From Massariosphaeria phaeospora (taxonomy: Eukaryota; Ascomycota; Dothideomycetes; Pleosporales), in assembly GCA_011032825.1 (NCBI GenBank), contig JAADJZ010000005.1, positions 67,001 through 131,000 on the forward strand: 64,000 nt of DNA, read 5' to 3'. The notes below the pieces were generated by a model. It did no database searches. It worked only from the letters and a program-made list of their open reading frames with translations, and was not told where the DNA came from. Below are positions 54,990-64,000 of this stretch, piece after piece. Within the stretch, counting starts at the first letter, position 1. The number at the start of each line of letters is the position of its first letter. Made by a program: the position numbers and the translations under genes.

Positions 54990-57327
54990 GGGAAGTGCAG
55001 GGCTAGAGAGCGGGCTTATGTACCCCTTCCCTCTTCACTCCACGTTCGGAAATTCCACAGCTCTAGGCATTATTCCTACACTTTCAATAAGTTTTGTTTC
55101 TTCCGGAGCACCTCAAACAACCAAGCATATGCTATCGAAAACTTTCCGTTTTCATAGCGCTTCATCTATGCGTCCGCTCGCACACCATCAAACCTTGTCC
55201 TCTCATGATTTATTAATGAGCTAGGCAAAGCAGCTACACCACATCGACAAGGTCCATTGTGTTTTAGAGAGCTCTTGGGTGGTAGTCGCGGACTTTAGAG
55301 AAAAAGAAAAGCTGAAAGTATTCTAGGGCTTATATACCCACTACCCTCTTGGTCTTCATCCATCCCGATCTTTCTCCCCATCACTAAACATCGACTATAC
55401 GCAGCACCATTATCGCTCCGCTTCACATCAACCCCGTTCCCCCATCTTTATACCCGGAATCCTCCACATAAATCTGAGACTTTGTCGAGAGATCTGCATT
55501 TTACACCCTTAACGCCTAACTCACCTGCACACGCATAATACTCTTTCTTGTTCAGTTCTGTTAACAGAACAGTCGCTGCGCTACCCTATATGTTTCGGAA
55601 CGGCGACCTTTTAGAGTAGCCTTAGTAAAAAATGAGGAGTGTGTGAAAGAAGAGGAGGGCAGGGTACGACAGGAGGGGCTTATATACTCTTCCCGTCCCC
55701 GCTCAACGTTCTAGGGTCCGAAATTCCAGGACGTGCAGCATACCTCCTGCCGTGTCATCTTTTCGAACTTTGATCCCGCTAGCGCGCCGAAATCTCTGAG
55801 AACCATTTTTGACTTACCCCCAATGGACCATATCATGCCAGTTTCGACGTTTCTTATTACTTGCACATAGCTAAATCTACACATATTTGTAACACTTCCA
55901 GTTCTTTTTACACCCACTCCTCCAAGCCATCATAATGGTGTCCCTCGGATTCGATATGATCAATCAGATTACTCATAGCGAGAATTGCTATTGGTTTTAT
56001 TTTGATAAGTTGAAGTCCAACCCGGCTTACTCCATGAAACCTTCGCTGGATGCTTTTATTCCAGTGGAGAAAAGTACTTGCGAGCAAAGTGTAGAGAAAA
56101 GCAAACAAAGAGTGAATTACTTCGGGCTTATATATCTGGCCGCGGACGTTCCAGCGTCATGGTCGAGGCGATAGTGGTGAGCATCAGCACAACGCCTAGC
56201 GATCACAGTTTGAACAGTTTTACTCACAACGACGAAACTCCAGGCGCACTTGCTTCACGGAAGATAAGGTATCCTTTTCATATTACTTAGATGGTGTTTT
56301 TGTACAGTGTAAATGAGAAGACGTAGAAGACAGGCACACGGTGCTTATATATGCGGTAGAAGAAATCACGACAACAGGGCGTAATGCTGCTAAACACCAC
56401 CACGTGGATATTGCAAAGCAAGAACGAAGCTTGACAGAAGACATCTATCATAGCCTTGTATTTTTAATCTGCGGCAAGGTCCACGCGCAGCTTACTCCAT
56501 GGGGTAGGACATGGAACTTTCTTAATCAAGTAGCGGAAAGCACTTGATAGTGTGAGAGAAGAAAAAGAGGGCAGGTAGGGAGTGTTTATATACCCCCTAG
56601 AAGACGTCACGGCAGAGTTTCATGGTAATGGTGATGTTGCTGCTGAACATCTATACATCAAGATCAAGAAAGGGACCAAAGCCTATAAAAATACACTCAA
56701 CGTTGAGCACGGCCTAGACGTTTGAATTCGTGACGAGGACAAGGCAGAGCTTACCCATGAAGTGTTCTGCATGGCAGTTTCAATCAAGTAGAGAAAAGCT
56801 CATGAGAGTGTGTAGTGAAAAGGTATATTGGAGGTAAAGAACAGAGTGCTTATATACCCCCCGGAAGACATCACAGCAGAGGATCGTAGTGATAGTGATG
56901 CTGCTGCTCAACATCAACATAAGAAGATAATGAAGCAGTAAATGATTCTGAATAAACGCAACAGACATGACCGCGATTTCAATATTTTCCGGGGCAGGGA
57001 CCACGCGGAGTTTCCTCCATACATCTGTTCAAAGAGCGATTTTAATCAAGTAGAAAAAATCTCTACTAAGTAAAGAGAAGACAAAGAAGAGTAGGAAAGT
57101 AGTGCTTATATACCCTTCAAAGGATGTTAGGGTGAAGTAGCGTTGTGGTAACGGTGCAGAACACCAGCCCAAGAAAATCTTGAAACGAGGAAGAATGTCA
57201 TTACACCGTAGTCAACCTCAAACAGCAGGCTATAGGTTTTAATCACATCGAAGGTCCGCGCGGAGCTTACTCCATACCTCCGTTCGAGTAGTTTTTTTCT
57301 TCAATCGCCAAAATGAGCATGCTCGTG

Positions 57328-57346
57328 AGAGAGAGAGAGAGAGAGT
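57328..57346. repeat. (GA)n microsatellite in block C
   Basis: Expanded form of the purine tract (pyrimidine on the transcribed sense) that lies between TATA and the presumed start site in every block C unit. Confidence 0.7.
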
Positions 57347-57667
57347 AGGAACGCCGGACTTATATAGCTATCTTCGAAAATCGTCCACGTGACCTATAGG
57401 GAGCGTACTAATTGACTAATAATGGTGCTGATTGTCAACATATGTGGAGACCTCTATAATAGACTACATGCAGATCCTAGCCACATGAATAATAACCTTG
57501 ACCTTTTTATTCAACGAAGGCCCACACGGAGCTTACTCCATGCGTCATTTCCAGCGTTATTTTACTGGAGTCGAAAGCACTTCCGAGTGTGAAGAAAAAG
57601 AAGAAAAGATTAGGATCGCGGGGCTTATGTGCCCTCTCTCCTGCCAACCACGCTGCCGCCTCAGTCA

Positions 57668-57684
57668 GTGATGCCGAGCATCAC
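57668..57684. promoter_or_regulatory. Dyad GTGATGCCGAGCATCAC upstream of a unit TATA
   Basis: Perfect 6-bp arms (GTGATG / CATCAC) around a 5-nt centre, about 40 bp upstream (minus sense) of the degenerate TATA at 57624-57631. Confidence 0.6.
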
Positions 57685-58342
57685 CACCAGGGACATGAGA
57701 ACATAGCCACCAAAATCCCGCACCCTCCACACACCCAGTCAACACCACATCAAACACGGCCTTGAAGTTTTAGAAGTCCCGCGCAGACCTCGCACCATCG
57801 AAAACTGCCATTGTCCCTTTTAGTCCACCCAAGGAACACACTCGCCTCGTGCAGAGAGTGGAAGAGGAGGATTGAGGAAGGGATAGGGACTTATATACTC
57901 TCCTTCCCTTCTCTATCTTCTAGTCGCCTTAGTAAACCGCATTCAGAACCAAATCACTACCAGGGTAGGTGATCTTGGTCGCGCCAATGTGCGATTATAA
58001 CGGCGAAGCCCGCCCAGGCTCACTCCATAATGTTGAGGTGTTCGAGGTTTTTAGTTACTTAGAGAATTCGATATGTGTAGTGTAGAGAGAAGAAGAAGTG
58101 CATTAAGAAACGTGGGGCTTATATAACCTCCCTCCCTTCATACCATCCCTTACTACCATGTCGCCCTAGTTACTGCTGAACATCACTACTAGCAGGAATA
58201 CGTACAAGGCCACTATAACCTGAACCCTCGTAAAACACATCGATCAACGGGCGGCTAATCTTATACGATTCACGTCCGCGCGGGGCTCACTCCATGGATT
58301 GCCGCCATGGGGTTTGTGGTAGAGTAGAGGATCAAACCCGTA

Positions 58343-58393
58343 CACTGTAAAGAAAAGAAGAAGAGAGAGAGTAAGAAACGCAGGGCTTATATA
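58343..58393 (-). promoter_or_regulatory. Core promoter of a block C unit
   Basis: Minus strand: TATATAAGCCCTGCG, a CTCTCTTCTTC tract and TTACAGTGTACGGG about 45 nt after the TATA. Representative of the central block C units. Confidence 0.65.
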
Positions 58394-58664
58394 CCCTTAG
58401 AATAGGTGATACGATAGTAGCGGCGGCGGCGGTGGAGAATCTTGAAGTAATAATAATGCTGCTAAGCATTACTTGAACCGTACCAACCGCAGTCGCAGCC
58501 GTATCTAGTCACGACGCCACAACGGGGATCCGCGCGGTGCTCACTCCATACCTTGTTTGACTTTTACGTTTTTTGTTGAGGAGAGAATTGAACTCGTACA
58601 GTGTAAAGAGAGAAAAGAGGGAGTAGAGAAAGAGAGGACTTATATACCCTAAGCATGGACAGTA

Positions 58665-58690
58665 AAACAGCGGCGGCGGCGGCGGCGGTG
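58665..58690. repeat. (CGG)n run beside a unit TATA
   Basis: CGG triplets immediately upstream (minus sense) of the TATA at 58639-58646. Similar shorter runs occur at 58421-58435 and 62070-62088. Confidence 0.7.
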
Positions 58691-59729
58691 AATCTTGAAG
58701 TGATGATGTTGAACATCACTCATCGCCACAAAAGAACCAGCATATCGACGCCTCGGCAAATTCTTACTAAACGCAGTTGGAACAGCATCGAGCACAGTCT
58801 CCTGGTTTTAATCGCAACGAAGACTGCACAAAGCTTCCCCATTTGGCATACTTCTTTAAATTTTTAGTCAAGCACAGATTTTAAACCAGTGCAGTGTGCA
58901 GAGAGAGAAGGATGTAGAAAGTATAGGTTTGAGGGCTTATATACCCCAAGCATGGAGAGTACGGTAGCGGCAACAGTAGTGGCGGCGGAAGGGCATCGGA
59001 GTGGTAATGCTAATGAACATCACCATGCAGAAACGACATCAACAACGCCACGCAGTCAGCATGCAGGACCACAGCTTCTCTTTTTTATCGCGACGACGAA
59101 GGCCCGCACAGGCTCACCCATGAAGAGATATTTTAACGTCTTTTAGTTGAGTAGAGGATTAGTCCCGTACACAGTGTAGAGAAGAAGAAGTAGAGTAAGT
59201 AGATGTGAGGGCTTATATAGCCCTAGAATATGCAGTAGAACAGCGGCGGCGGGGGTGACGGTGATGGATATGCAGTAGGACGGCGGCAATAGTGGTGATA
59301 GTGACGGAGCTTTGGAGTGATATAGCAATGCTGCTAAACATCACCGCGAATGAACATGCACCTAGCTACCTAGTGAAAATCGCATCGATCATAACCTGAC
59401 TAATCTTTCTCTACGGCACCACATGTCAATTATAGTCTAAATCTTTTTTGTTTTTTATTTTAGTATAGACTTAAACTTATATAATAGAGGAGAGAAGAAG
59501 AACGCAAAACGAGAAACGCGGTACTAATATATGTAGCGGAAGTAAAGAAGCGTCGTAGTAATTCGAAAGTGATGCTGAACACCACTATGGAAAAAACACG
59601 TACCCAGCGCCTCAAAATCACATTGCCCATAGCCTCAGCATGTTTCAATCAGGAGGCGGCTCCGCACGGAACCTACTCCATGCATTGCTACCTTAAACGT
59701 TTTTAGTTAAGTATTGACTTGAACCCGTA

Positions 59730-59781
59730 TACTGTGGAAGAGAAGACAAAAAAGCAAAATGAGAAACGCGGTGCTTATATA
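59730..59781 (-). promoter_or_regulatory. Core promoter of a block C unit
   Basis: Minus strand: TATATAAGCACCGCGTTTCTC, then TTGTCTTCTCTTCCACAGTA followed by TACGGGTTCAAG. The spacing matches the unit at 58386. Confidence 0.65.
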
Positions 59782-59818
59782 TGCAGCGGCAGCGGATAGG
59801 CGTTGCAGTGGTTCGAGA

Positions 59819-59835
59819 GTGATGCTAAACATCAC
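59819..59835. promoter_or_regulatory. Dyad GTGATGCTAAACATCAC upstream of a unit TATA
   Basis: Perfect 6-bp arms around CTAAA; the near end lies about 38 bp upstream of the TATA at 59774-59781. The best match to the block C consensus GTGATGCTGAACATCACC. Confidence 0.65.
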
Positions 59836-62454
59836 CAAAAGGCTTACGTACACTACTACTCAGTCAAAGCCCTATCAAGCCACCTAGCAACATAGTCGAA
59901 AATGAAACCCACATCAATCGCAGCTATGAGAGTTTCGAATTCGCTACAACGAACGTCCGTACAGGGCTCACCTCATCTGTCGAATATATAGGTTGTTCTA
60001 GTCGATTAGGCTCAGACCCGTACACACTGTAAAAAAAGAAGAAGAAGAGAGAGTGAGAAACGCAGGACTTATATGTAGCGGCGCGGCGGCTGAGCAGCGT
60101 TGCAGTTATACGAAAGCGATGCTGAACATCACCGCAAAGATAACATGTACACAGCCCTTAGTCAAAAGCAGCAGCCTAACAGTCCTCCAAGTCGCGACGA
60201 CAAATATCCGCACACAGCTCCCTCCATGATATCGCTTGACAAGTAGTTTGTTTTTAGTTCAGTACAGGCTCTAACCTGTACGTTGTGACGAGAGAAGAAG
60301 AGGAGAGAGCGAGCAATGTATAACTTATATATGCGGCAGCCGCCGCAGCTAAACACTGTTCGAGAGGAAGTGCTGATGAACATCACCACGAGGAAAACGC
60401 ACATAGCTACCCAGTCAAGATCTTAAACCCGCATCAAGTTCCATCAACGGCAGCGTTGAGAGTTTTATCCTCGACGGCGAAGGTCCGCACACGCACACGC
60501 TTACTCCATGTTGTGATAATAACATATTTTTTTAGTCGTGTACAGGCTCAAACCCGTACACCGTAGAGAAGAAAAGAAGAGAAGCAGAGGAGGTAAGAAA
60601 CGCGGGACTTATATACCACACCACACCCCTGCGTTAGAAACTGCGCCATACCCAAATTGACTCAAGTCCAGTCCACTCCGTGCATTATACCGATATTAGT
60701 AATGCAGACCACCACTAGGCGAAATATACATTATCACCAACGTTGATAGTGAACTAGAAACGAAGTCTAACCGGCCCCGTGCTGAAATCCCATGGAATTG
60801 ACTCGTTGCGGTTTTATTGTGCGAGGGAGAAGGCAGACGCGCTGCCATCATAGAGTAGTGCAACATTCTTAGTTGTGTTGAGGAATAGGAGAGCGAAGTG
60901 TAGAGAAGAAGAAGATGAAGAGGAGGGAGGAAAAGGGGGCTTATATATGGGTCTGGCGGCGGCAGCAGAAAACCACGAGACTAACACTGTGCTGTGCATC
61001 ACCACCGAATTCGACGTTAAACCCACATTGACTGCAGCCCTAAAAGTTTTTAAACAAAGGTCCGCACACAGCTCCATGGCATGCCGTATCCGATATTTTT
61101 GGTCGTGTACAGAATGAAACCCGTACACTGTGTAGCGAAGAAGAAGAAAACTTGAGAGTGAGAAACAGGGGGCTTATATACCCTCAAAAGATATGACGTG
61201 GCGGCGGCGACGGCGACGGAGACGCGCTCAGTGATGGTCAGCGCCACCATCACCACCCAGCGAAGCACAAACCAAACCAACCAACCTTGCATATTCACCA
61301 AAGGCGAGTCAGAATCAGATATATTGTGGACTGATGGTTTTTATCGCGTTGCCTGAGGGAAGATCTGGACGCGCTTCCATCACAAAGCATCGGAAACAGT
61401 TTTAAATGTGTGGGAGCTATGGAGAGAAGAAGGAGAGTGAAGGCGAGAAAGTGGGGGCTTATATACCCCTCAGAAGTACAACACCGTAAGTGATACCTAC
61501 CTACCTACCTAGTAGCAGTAACGCTGCACATCACCATCACCATCCCCCCCTCTCCCCAAAAACACCCAGCGAAGCAAAACCCAGCTTTACTCGTTCACCA
61601 AGCAACACGAGTCCGAACCCCATGGGACTACCACATTGTATTTTTAATTGCATTACGCAAGGGGAGCTAGACACGCTCCCATGAGTCAACATGCAGACCG
61701 GTTTTAGATATGTAGGTCAGTGTAGAGGAAAAGGGAAACGAGAGTGAAGGGTGAGGAACGGGGGCTTATATATGTCAGCGGCGACGGTAGCGGAGAATCA
61801 TTCCAGCGATGATCACCACCACCATCACTCCCCTTCCAAAAATACCCAGCGATCTAGAAACCAACCTTGCATGTTTACAGCAACGCGAGTCCGAACAGCA
61901 TAATAGTAGTTTCGAGAAGTTTTCTTTGCGCGAGAAGAGGCGGACGCGCTCCCATCATCTTTTGGTGGGTGTTTTTAGATGTGCTAGAGCAGGAGGGCGA
62001 AGTGTAGAGAGGAGAAGAGGAGGTAGAGCGTAAGAGGAGGGGCTTATATACCCTCAAAGAGCGTATGACGCGGCGGCGGCGGCGGAGGAGTGCACAGTGA
62101 TGGACACAGGTGGTAATGCTGCCCATCACCACACCATCACCATCACCATCACCAGAAAACAAACACCCCGCGGAACAGAAACATAACTAGGAGAAGAGGG
62201 AGTGCGGAGTGAGAGGAGGGGGCTTATATAGATGGATGGAGAGAGTGAGATGTGGCGGTGGAGAAATCCATGTCATGGTGATGATGGAGAACATCACAAC
62301 CAAGTACTGATAAACTGGAAAAAAGTAAAACGAACTGAATCATCGATAGGAATTGCGCATTGACGTTAACGTTAAGAAAACCCAGGTATGCCAAACCCCA
62401 CCCAAACTATATACAACCCCGAAGCGAATCAATCCCACTCTTCCACCTCCCCCA

Positions 62455-63579
62455 CTAACGCACCATGCTCTTCCCAATCTCGCTCTCCCAATTATGCGCC
62501 CGCTCAAACCCATTCGAATGCGTCTGATAATCGCGCATGGCCTGCATAACCTCATCGCGACTCGTCACCACAAACGGCCCATACTGCACAATCGGCTGGT
62601 CGAGCGGCATACCCGCGACAAGTATAAACCGCGCCTCGCGCTCAGCCGTCGGCTCAACCGACGCCTCGATGCTGTCGCCCGCGGCGTCAAACACAACGTT
62701 GTGGTACTGGTCGACGGGCCGCGAGACGCCGTCGGACGAGAACACCGTGGTGCCGTTGAGCGTGTACGCGAAGGCGTTCCAGCCCTGCGGCAGCGCCTGC
62801 GTGACGCGGCCGCCGGGCTGCACGGTGAAGTCCAGCAGCCACACGGGCGTGTAGGCCAGCTCCTTGAGCGACTCGGTGCCGAACGCCAGCCCGCTGATGA
62901 CCTTGACGCGCACTTTGCCGGCGTCGGCGGTCGCCTCGGGGATCTCGGCTGCGCGCAGATCGCGGTAGCGCGGCTCGCACGACTTGAGCTCTGCGGGCAG
63001 GTCGACCCACAGCTGCATGCCGACGTTGGGCGCGCCGTCGGCGTTCTGCTGCGGCATCTCGGCGTGCACGATGCCGCGGCCGGCTGTCATGAACTGCAGG
63101 TCGCCGGCCGCGATGGTGCCTTTGTTGCCGGCGAAGTCTTCGTGGTCGACGGCGCCCGAGAGCAGGTATGTGATGGTTTCCTGGCCGCGGTGCGGGTGGT
63201 CCGGGAACCCGGCGCCCGGCGGGATGGCGAAGTGGTCGAGCATGAGGAAGGGCGAGAAGTTGCGCAGCTGCGGCGTGCCGACGGACCGCCGCACTTTGGC
63301 GCCGGCGCCCTCGGACTGCTCGATGGCGAGGAACGACTTGGCGATCTTGCGCGGGGCCGTCGTCGTCAGGCTCTCGCGGGGCGGGATGACGGGCAGGCCG
63401 CGGAAGGTGCTCTGGGGCCCCGTCGCCGACATGGTGCGCGACGAGGGTTTGAAGAGGGCGATGGTGGCGGGCTTGATCTGGCGGGTCAGCTGCGAGAGGC
63501 GCGACAGCATGTACTCGTTGTTGTAGCCGGCGAGGGCGAGGGCGGCGAGGGCGATGAGGATGGAGGAGAGCGTCTTCAT
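62455..63579 (-). CDS. Pirin family protein
   Basis: Intronless on the minus strand, 374 aa from 63579. The bicupin pirin fold is clear: LRNFSPFLMLDHFAIPPGAGFPDHPHRGQETITYLLSG with the metal-binding His pair, GTIAAGDLQFMTAGRGIVHAEMP with His and Glu, and a C-terminal cupin ending GPFVVTSRDEVMQAMRDYQ. Pirins are metal-dependent quercetinases or transcription cofactors. The N-terminus is uncertain. The first Met gives a hydrophobic MKTLSSILIALAALALAG, but a TATAAG at 63597-63602 lies only 18 bp upstream of it. Met24 (63510, MLSRLSQLTRQIKPATIALFKPSSR) would then be the natural start and looks like a mitochondrial presequence; Met50 (63432) gives the bare pirin. Confidence 0.88.
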   Translation of the reverse strand: MKTLSSILIALAALALAGYNNEYMLSRLSQLTRQIKPATIALFKPSSRTMSATGPQSTFRGLPVIPPRESLTTTAPRKIAKSFLAIEQSEGAGAKVRRSVGTPQLRNFSPFLMLDHFAIPPGAGFPDHPHRGQETITYLLSGAVDHEDFAGNKGTIAAGDLQFMTAGRGIVHAEMPQQNADGAPNVGMQLWVDLPAELKSCEPRYRDLRAAEIPEATADAGKVRVKVISGLAFGTESLKELAYTPVWLLDFTVQPGGRVTQALPQGWNAFAYTLNGTTVFSSDGVSRPVDQYHNVVFDAAGDSIEASVEPTAEREARFILVAGMPLDQPIVQYGPFVVTSRDEVMQAMRDYQTHSNGFERAHNWESEIGKSMVR

Positions 63580-63596
63580 GGATCGGGGGCGGGCTA

Positions 63597-63602
63597 CTTA
63601 TA
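63597..63602 (-). promoter_or_regulatory. TATA-like element near the pirin start
   Basis: TATAAG on the minus strand. If it works as a TATA box, transcription would begin near 63550-63565, inside the longest open frame, favouring an internal start codon. Confidence 0.35.
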
Positions 63603-64000
63603 CCGGTGCCGCGGGTGGTGGAGTCGAGAAGGTTCGAGGGCAGCGAGAGGGCGAGTCGAGCAGCACACGGCCATGGCGAGCGGTGGGCGACAATAAGAAT
63701 GGGTAAGGTGTTAGCAAGCGGCGGCGAGGTCTCTAGTTGCTGGCTTGGCGGGGAATCTGCTTTGACGAGCCTGACCAAGCGGTCGGCGGGCTGGGTGGAA
63801 CGTTGCAATGTTGGGGCCGCTCATCCGCCAGCTTTCCTGTCCCAGCCAGCGGAACTGCAGCGCCGGCAGTTGCAGTTGCTTCGGATCGGCGGGGCGCCAA
63901 GCCCGGCACTTGGTCAGCCCTCGCTCTCACGAACCACGAACCCCGGCTTGACAAGCAGCAGCGGGAAGGGATTGGTGAGCAGTGTGGATTCTCAGCGAGA
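63603..64000. other. Right-edge intergenic region
   Basis: About 400 bp upstream of pirin, GC-rich; nothing recognised. Confidence 0.4.

Larger units (their letters stand above)
54990..62330 (-). repeat. Promoter-unit array, block C (27 units, minus orientation)
   Basis: 27 tandem units of 180-448 bp, mean about 277. TATA cores (written CTTATATA on the plus strand) start at 55015, 55329, 55679, 56127, 56344, 56585, 56849, 57105, 57359, 57624, 57890, 58118, 58386, 58639, 58936, 59212, 59524, 59774, 60068, 60324, 60608, 60940, 61173, 61458, 61765, 62043 and 62223. Those at 55015, 56585, 57624, 59524 and 60068 have one mismatch. Read on the minus strand, a unit is: TGATGnTnnnCATCA dyad, about 50 bp, GGGTATATAAGCCC, GTTTCTC plus CTTCTTCTT tract, CACTGTGTACGGGTTTGAKCC, AACTAAAAAC, CATGGAGTRAGCTCC, GCGCGGACCTTCG, ATTAAAA. 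CGG triplet runs often lie just upstream of the TATA (58421, 58665, 59240, 62070). No shared protein frame. Confidence 0.78.

Noticed and set aside
61875..62162. Short peptide frames running out of block C units (for example MMGARPPLLAQRK...)
   Set aside because: The frame is not kept between neighbouring units; most copies stop after two codons or shift by indels, so they are not coding as a family.
33540..62330. Arrays as a transposable element, rDNA spacer or CRISPR-like array
   Set aside because: No terminal repeats, target-site duplications, transposase or reverse transcriptase frames, no rRNA sequence, and no short identical repeats with unique spacers. The shared parts are promoter-like and imperfect.
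62353..63696. 447-codon plus-strand frame opposite pirin, and a 373-codon minus frame in another phase
   Set aside because: Both are compositional shadows (Arg/Ala/His-rich) of the GC-rich pirin gene.

Overview
This window is a stretch of nuclear chromosome from a filamentous ascomycete (Pezizomycotina, most likely Dothideomycetes; the class is inferred). The evidence is short spliceosomal introns (mostly 42-148 nt) with GTRNGT donors, CTAAC/CTGAC branch sites and YAG acceptors. The gene set also fits: a HET-domain protein, fungal transcription-factor-type proteins (one with a Zn2Cys6 cluster), a rhodopsin-domain membrane protein, tyrosinase, bicupin oxalate decarboxylase and a LIM-RhoGAP. 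There is one intron-bearing tRNA-Met.

Layout. 0.6-5.1 kb: a secreted SBP56-type protein (minus) and a secreted oxalate decarboxylase (plus). 5.3-10.0 kb: a ToxD-like oxidoreductase, a Cys-rich single-pass membrane protein and a LanC-like protein. 11.2-16 kb: a six-exon secreted tyrosinase and a secreted protein built of two copies of a Cys-rich domain. 17-23 kb: RNA polymerase II subunit Rpb4 and a 1170-residue LIM-RhoGAP. 23-27 kb: microsatellites, a SAM methyltransferase and the tRNA. 28-33 kb: a RING protein with an acidic tail continuing in a shifted frame, an F-box/LRR-like protein, and an unrecognised gene whose 5' part carries two in-frame stops. 37.6-49 kb: a rhodopsin-domain membrane protein, a HET gene split by a frameshift in a G6 run, an AlkB-type repair dioxygenase, a Zn2Cys6 regulator and a small acidic protein. 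62.4-63.6 kb: pirin.

The most unusual content is a family of about 47 tandem, diverged promoter-like units in three blocks: A (33.5-36.2 kb, about 10 units), B (49.2-52.5 kb, about 10 units, period about 350-380 bp) and C (55.0-62.3 kb, 27 units, mean period about 277 bp). Nearly every unit has the same order of parts. An imperfect palindrome of TGATG and CATCA half sites comes first. It is followed 45-120 bp later by a strong TATA box (TATATAAG), a pyrimidine-rich tract with a CACACTG-like start region 35-50 nt further on, A-rich boxes (CTAAAA type), an ATGG element and a GCGCGG element. The units have no conserved long reading frame, so they look like a battery of Pol II-type genes for short non-coding (or micro-peptide) RNAs. 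Block B points right and block C points left. They converge on a single gene at 52.96-54.52 kb that encodes a fungal transcription-factor-like protein without a zinc cluster, and its own promoter resembles a unit. Block A is also internally convergent. I know of no described system with this architecture. Function, transcription and RNA boundaries are inferred and untested.

Otherwise the genes look like ordinary independent fungal genes rather than one pathway. The exceptions are a possible extracellular oxidative group (tyrosinase, oxalate decarboxylase, SBP56-like) and the array with its embedded regulator.
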